The translations under genes were made by a program, and so were the position numbers. This document shows, piece after piece, positions 60,296 to 64,000 of a stretch of 64,000 bases of DNA (the stretch's first letter is position 1; each line of letters begins with the position of its first letter). The notes under the pieces are model-generated. The model ran no database searches, was not told the origin of the DNA, and saw only the letters and a program-made list of their open reading frames with translations. This stretch comes from an uncultured Prevotella sp. (lineage in GTDB: Bacteria; Bacteroidota; Bacteroidia; Bacteroidales; Bacteroidaceae): contig CAKQPF010000002.1 of NCBI GenBank assembly GCA_934256705.1, positions 54,983-118,982 of the forward strand. The letters run 5' to 3'.

Positions 60296-60395
60296 TCCGC
60301 CGGTAACGCGGCGGACACAGGGGCGGATTGTTGGTTTAGTGAATAGTGAAAAGTGAATAGTGAATAGTGAAAAATCGCGCTGACGCGGTTGCGAT
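60296..60395 (-). repeat. TTCAC heptad element plus CGTTAC hairpin copy 15, before the susD-like gene
   Basis: Minus strand: core CCGCGTCAGCGCG, TATTCAC/TTTTCAC heptads (60395-60337), then CCGCCCCTGTG, stem TCCGCCG, loop CGTTAC, stem CGGCGGA (60315-60296), 36 bases before the ATG at 60259. Confidence 0.85.
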
Positions 60396-60427
60396 GCCTT
60401 GTTGTGGAATTATCGCAAGAGAGCGGA

Positions 60428-60545
60428 GGTAATCTCCTATTCCCTATATTCTATTCCCTATTCCCTTATTCTTTGTTGTCTTGTTGTTTTGTTGATTGTA
60501 TATATATATATAATAAGGTGTAACAACAAAACCACTAAACAACTA
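60428..60545. repeat. ATAGGGA half element and GTTGT/ACAAC octads
   Basis: GGTAATCTCCTATTCCC (right arm only, to about 60472), then TTGTTGTCTTGTTGTTTTG, an (AT)n run at 60499-60512, and the inverse ACAACAAAACCACTAAAC. It fills the gap between the susC-like and susD-like genes. Confidence 0.65.
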
Positions 60546-60562
60546 AACCACCAAACCACCGA

Positions 60563-63500
60563 TTAGAACGTGATGTTGGTGCCGAAGGTGAAGGTGCGGC
60601 TACGTGGGTAGCGGTTGTAGTCCATACCGCAGGTGAGACCTGTCTGCACATCGACCTCTGGGTCATAGCCGGAGTAACCGGTGATGATGAAGAGATTGGA
60701 AGCAGAGAGGTAGAAGCGTGCCTTCTCGATACCTATCTTCTTGAGCACTGACTTAGGCAATGTGTAGCCTACAGTGATGTCAGAGCAACGGAGGAACGAA
60801 CCGTCCTCGATGAAGTAAGAGTGAGTAAGATTCTTTGTCACGTCTGTAGGGTTCCAGAGTGTGCGGCCTGCATTTGCCTTCTTATAGATGTTTACGCAGT
60901 CATCCACGTAGTAGAGCTTATAGAGGATGTCGCCCTTGGTGCCAGTGAGGCTGCCGTCGAAGTCGTTGTACTGCCATCCGTTGTTGAACTTGCTGAGCAC
61001 GTTGTAGAAAGTCTGCTTGTTGTCCTTTGAGCAAGAGAGAGCGTAAGCAGTAGCATTGTTGACGTCGAAATCGAGCATGAAGGTGAAGTTGCATGAGAAA
61101 TCGAAGTTCTTGTACTGTCCTGACAGTCCCATACCACCCTGTATCTTAGGGTTGGTGTTACCGATGACTGTGCGGTCGTTCTCAGTGATGCGTCCGTCGC
61201 CATCGAGGTCCTTGAACTTTATTTTACCAGGCAATGTAGCCTTACCGGAGTTGGAGTCGCCAGATACATCATTGATGACGGTCACATATCCGTCCTCACG
61301 AGGTCCGATGTTCTTGGAAGTGCCGTTGTCGGAAGCGGCAGAGCCCCAAGGCAATGCGATGAAGTTCTGTGTAGGGTCGAAATAGAATTCGTCCATGCCG
61401 TAGAGTCCGTCATATACGAAGCCGTAGATGAGACCAAGCTCATCGCCCACTCTGAGACAGTAGTCGTTGTAGTCAGACTTCCAGCGGGAGTTCTTGTCCC
61501 AGATGACATCGTCGGTGCCATTGAGCTTGTCGATCTTCTTCTTGTTGAAACCGAAGTTGATATTTCCGGAGAGCACGTAGTCCTTACCCTGGAGAATGTC
61601 GCCGGAGATAGCGAGCTCCAGACCCTTGTTGGTCACCTGACCGATGTTCTGCTGCTGCTTGTCGTAGCCGAGGGTAGGGTCGAGGTAGGAATTGTAGAGG
61701 AGGTCCTTGGTGGTGTTCCAATACACTTCAGGAGTGATGGTCAGACGACCGCCGAGAATAGTGAAATCGACAGCGAGGTTGCGGGCGATAGTGGTCTCCC
61801 ACTTGATGCCGTAGTTCTGCATCTTAGTGCCGCTGGCATTGGCATAGTACTGGTCACCATACTGATTCACCTCGCCGAAGCCAGGGCCGCCGGAAGAATT
61901 GATGGCATAGAGAGTACGCCAAAGGTCCATGTCGATATTGTTGTTACCGGTAAGACCGAAAGAAGCGCGGAGCTTCAACTGGTCGATCCACTTGATGTCC
62001 TTCATGAATTTCTCCTGAGAGACAACCCATGCGCCGGACACGGCAGGGAAGTAGCCCCACTGGTAGCCAGGAGCGAAACGTGTGCTGCCGTCAGCACGGA
62101 AAGTGACGCTGAAGAGGTATCTGTGGTCGAAGTTATAGTTTGCCTGACCGAAGAAAGACGCCATGCGGACAGCAGTGTCGAGACCGGAAGTAGCGCCCTG
62201 AGGAGAACTGGTGCCGAATCCCATGTTGTTCCAAGCATCTTCAGCAGTGAAGGAGCGAGGGAAGTAACGGTTCTCCATATATGTGCCCTCTTCCTGGCTG
62301 TGAGTGATTTCCTGACCGAGGAGGAAAGAGAGATTATGCACATCTTTCAGCGTGAAAGCGTAGTTGGCAGTGTTGGTCCATGTATAGCTGAATTTCTGTG
62401 CCTTTTCGATGGAAGCCACAGGCTGGCTGTTGTTGCTCTTGCCAGTCTTGGTCAGCGCACCGTAGAAACGCTTCTTGTCAGTCCACTTCAGACCGATGGT
62501 ACCTTCAGTGCGAAGAGTCAAGCCCTTGATAGGACGCCAGTCGAAAGAGAGACCAGTGGTATAGTTGTAGCTGTGCTTTTTGAGCTGATTGATAGCGATG
62601 TCGTTCTTAGGGTTGGTATAGTTGAAGAGCTCCTCCTCGTCCGGGTCAGCATAAGAAGGGTCGATATAACCAAACTCACGCAGACCATTGGTAGGACGGT
62701 ATCTGAGCACGTCGATGATACCACCAGTACCCACGTTGTCACCACCAGCACCCTCGTCACGACGGAAAGTGAACTTAGGATTGATCTGGAAAGAGAGCTT
62801 GTCGCTCAGCTCCACCTTGGTCTTGATATTTACCACCGTGCGGCGTACACCTGAACCGAGGATGATACCCTTGTCCTCACTGTTGGTGATAGAAGCATTG
62901 AACTTCACATCCTTCGAACCACCACCGATAGTAACGTTGGCAGAGTAGTTGATAGGATTCTCGCCCATCACCTCGTCCTGCCAGTCGTGGGAATTCAGAG
63001 TGCTGTACATGTCGAGGTCGTAAGGGTTGCCGAAGTTGGCACGGAAGAACTTGGCATTGCTTGAGCGAGTACCGTTGCAGGCATGCCACTGATACTGATA
63101 CTTCACAAAGTCGGAAGCATCCATGATGTCGAGCTTGCGGGCGAGGCTGCTGACATTCATGTTGCCATTGAATGTAACGCTCACCTTACCGGCAGCGGCA
63201 GACTTGGTGGTAACCACCACAACGCCGTTACCACCCTTGGCACCATAGATAGCAGTGAGGGAAGCATCCTTCAGAATATCGATGGAAGCGATGTCTGAAG
63301 GCGGGATGTCATTGATGTTGGCCACCTGGAAACCATCGACGATATAGAGAGGCTCGTTGGACTGAGTCACGGACGTACCGCCACGCACCTTGATGTTGAC
63401 ATCAGCACCAGGCTGACCATCGACAGTCGTAACCTGCACACCGGACACCTTACCCTGCAGGGCAACGGCAGCGGAAGTGACAGGGACAGCGGCAAGCTTG

Positions 63501-63889
63501 GCACCGGACACCGAACCTACCGAACCGGTCAGGTCCTTACGAGCCTTGGAAGTATAGCCGATAACTACGAGCTCCTCAAGTCCGGCATTATCCTCCTCCA
63601 TCACGATGGTGAGCTCTCTCTTGTTGCCCGGCTTGACTTTCTGGGTCACCATACCTACGTAGGTGATAGTCAGTTCGTGGTTTGTTGACGCCATCTTGAT
63701 GGAGAAATTACCATCAAAGTCAGTGACAGCGGCATTCGTCGTACCCTTCTCCTGAATGGTAGCGCCGATAATCGCCTCACCCGTTGCGTCCTTGACAACA
63801 CCCTTCACAATCTGCGCCTGCACCGCTGCACAGAAGAAGAGCAGCATTGCCATGAGCGCATAGCGTAAGTTTCTTGTTTTTTCAGACAT
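60563..63889 (-). CDS. SusC/RagA-like TonB-linked outer-membrane transporter
   Basis: A 1108-residue SusC-family transporter: signal region ALMAMLLFFCAAVQAQ, carboxypeptidase-regulatory-like domain (VKGVVKDATGEAIIGATIQE), hinge LEELVVIGYTSKARKDLTGS, plug motifs VRGGTSVTQSNEPLYIVDG and IYGAKGGNGVVVVTTK, and a long barrel ending RYPRSRTFTFGTNITF with terminal F. With the SusD-like lipoprotein (58130-60259) it forms a TonB-driven importer for oligomers, most likely glycan. It is the first visible gene of the minus-strand locus; the region upstream (63890-64000) carries only an AT-rich leader. Confidence 0.94.
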   Translation of the reverse strand: MSEKTRNLRYALMAMLLFFCAAVQAQIVKGVVKDATGEAIIGATIQEKGTTNAAVTDFDGNFSIKMASTNHELTITYVGMVTQKVKPGNKRELTIVMEEDNAGLEELVVIGYTSKARKDLTGSVGSVSGAKLAAVPVTSAAVALQGKVSGVQVTTVDGQPGADVNIKVRGGTSVTQSNEPLYIVDGFQVANINDIPPSDIASIDILKDASLTAIYGAKGGNGVVVVTTKSAAAGKVSVTFNGNMNVSSLARKLDIMDASDFVKYQYQWHACNGTRSSNAKFFRANFGNPYDLDMYSTLNSHDWQDEVMGENPINYSANVTIGGGSKDVKFNASITNSEDKGIILGSGVRRTVVNIKTKVELSDKLSFQINPKFTFRRDEGAGGDNVGTGGIIDVLRYRPTNGLREFGYIDPSYADPDEEELFNYTNPKNDIAINQLKKHSYNYTTGLSFDWRPIKGLTLRTEGTIGLKWTDKKRFYGALTKTGKSNNSQPVASIEKAQKFSYTWTNTANYAFTLKDVHNLSFLLGQEITHSQEEGTYMENRYFPRSFTAEDAWNNMGFGTSSPQGATSGLDTAVRMASFFGQANYNFDHRYLFSVTFRADGSTRFAPGYQWGYFPAVSGAWVVSQEKFMKDIKWIDQLKLRASFGLTGNNNIDMDLWRTLYAINSSGGPGFGEVNQYGDQYYANASGTKMQNYGIKWETTIARNLAVDFTILGGRLTITPEVYWNTTKDLLYNSYLDPTLGYDKQQQNIGQVTNKGLELAISGDILQGKDYVLSGNINFGFNKKKIDKLNGTDDVIWDKNSRWKSDYNDYCLRVGDELGLIYGFVYDGLYGMDEFYFDPTQNFIALPWGSAASDNGTSKNIGPREDGYVTVINDVSGDSNSGKATLPGKIKFKDLDGDGRITENDRTVIGNTNPKIQGGMGLSGQYKNFDFSCNFTFMLDFDVNNATAYALSCSKDNKQTFYNVLSKFNNGWQYNDFDGSLTGTKGDILYKLYYVDDCVNIYKKANAGRTLWNPTDVTKNLTHSYFIEDGSFLRCSDITVGYTLPKSVLKKIGIEKARFYLSASNLFIITGYSGYDPEVDVQTGLTCGMDYNRYPRSRTFTFGTNITF

Positions 63890-64000
63890 AGTTTTTTTCT
63901 TTTTTTTGTTGTTAGTTAATTATGTTACTGAAGTTTCCCACCCCAAAATAATGGGGTAAAAATAACAGTTTCTCAATAAAAAGTTGTATCTTTGTAATCG
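63890..64000. other. Upstream region of the susC-like gene
   Basis: AT- and T-rich leader without a clear TAnnTTTG box on the minus strand. On the plus strand TATCTTTG lies at 63987-63994, a possible promoter for a divergent gene beyond the edge. Confidence 0.4.

Overview
The window comes from a member of the Bacteroidota, most likely Prevotellaceae (Prevotella/Segatella-like). The grounds are two SusC/SusD pairs, a type IX secretion component (PorZ), secreted proteins with Prevotella-style C-terminal tails, and promoters of the Bacteroidota form TTTG - about 19 to 20 bases - TAnnTTTG. There is no rRNA, CRISPR array, phage structural gene or recognisable transposase. Functional calls are from reading the sequence only.

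Layout. 1-3.5 kb (minus strand): lactate-utilisation genes lutA and lutB (lutB runs off the edge) and a succinate/acetate CoA-transferase. 3.7-17.4 kb: porZ, a small outer-membrane barrel protein (minus), then a plus-strand run of nadA, cysS, a U32 peptidase-family protein, sufE, a very large SNF2 helicase, a papain-like lipoprotein and a stand-alone AraC-type DNA-binding protein. 18-30.7 kb (plus): a secreted zinc metalloprotease, a SusC/SusD pair, a leucine-rich-repeat secreted protein and an M6 metalloprotease, which together look like a protein- or peptide-acquisition locus. 30.9-43.2 kb: a compositionally different block with a GH3 beta-glucosidase, a minus-strand operon (phosphatase, TonB-dependent receptor, beta-helix lipoprotein), a nearly identical second copy of the 3' end of the beta-glucosidase gene, and a small cassette (ZIP transporter, ogt, a truncated flavodoxin-like gene, a small lipoprotein) framed by inverted repeats of about 315-440 bp and ending against a tRNA-Leu gene. 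43.2-51.6 kb: a segment framed by two near-identical, oppositely oriented tRNA-Leu(CAA) regions, with a DUF4143-type ATPase, a HicBA toxin-antitoxin pair and the spermidine/putrescine transporter potABCD. 52-64 kb (minus): a nucleotidyltransferase with a truncated partner, then a second SusC/SusD locus with three surface/secreted proteins and no visible enzyme.

The intergenic DNA is unusually rich in repeats. Three recurrent families (a TTCAC-type heptad element, an ATAGGGA-type heptad palindrome, and a short hairpin with loop CGTTAC) occur again and again outside the 30.9-43.2 kb block and are absent inside it. The hairpin family is the most striking: at least fifteen copies, always in the sense orientation of the next gene, usually 5-90 bases before the start codon, with stem sequences that change on both sides so that pairing is kept. 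Other families (a GTACTGTC-type element, long CCCCT-type inverted repeats, CATAG-type tandem repeats) have their own distributions and are listed individually.
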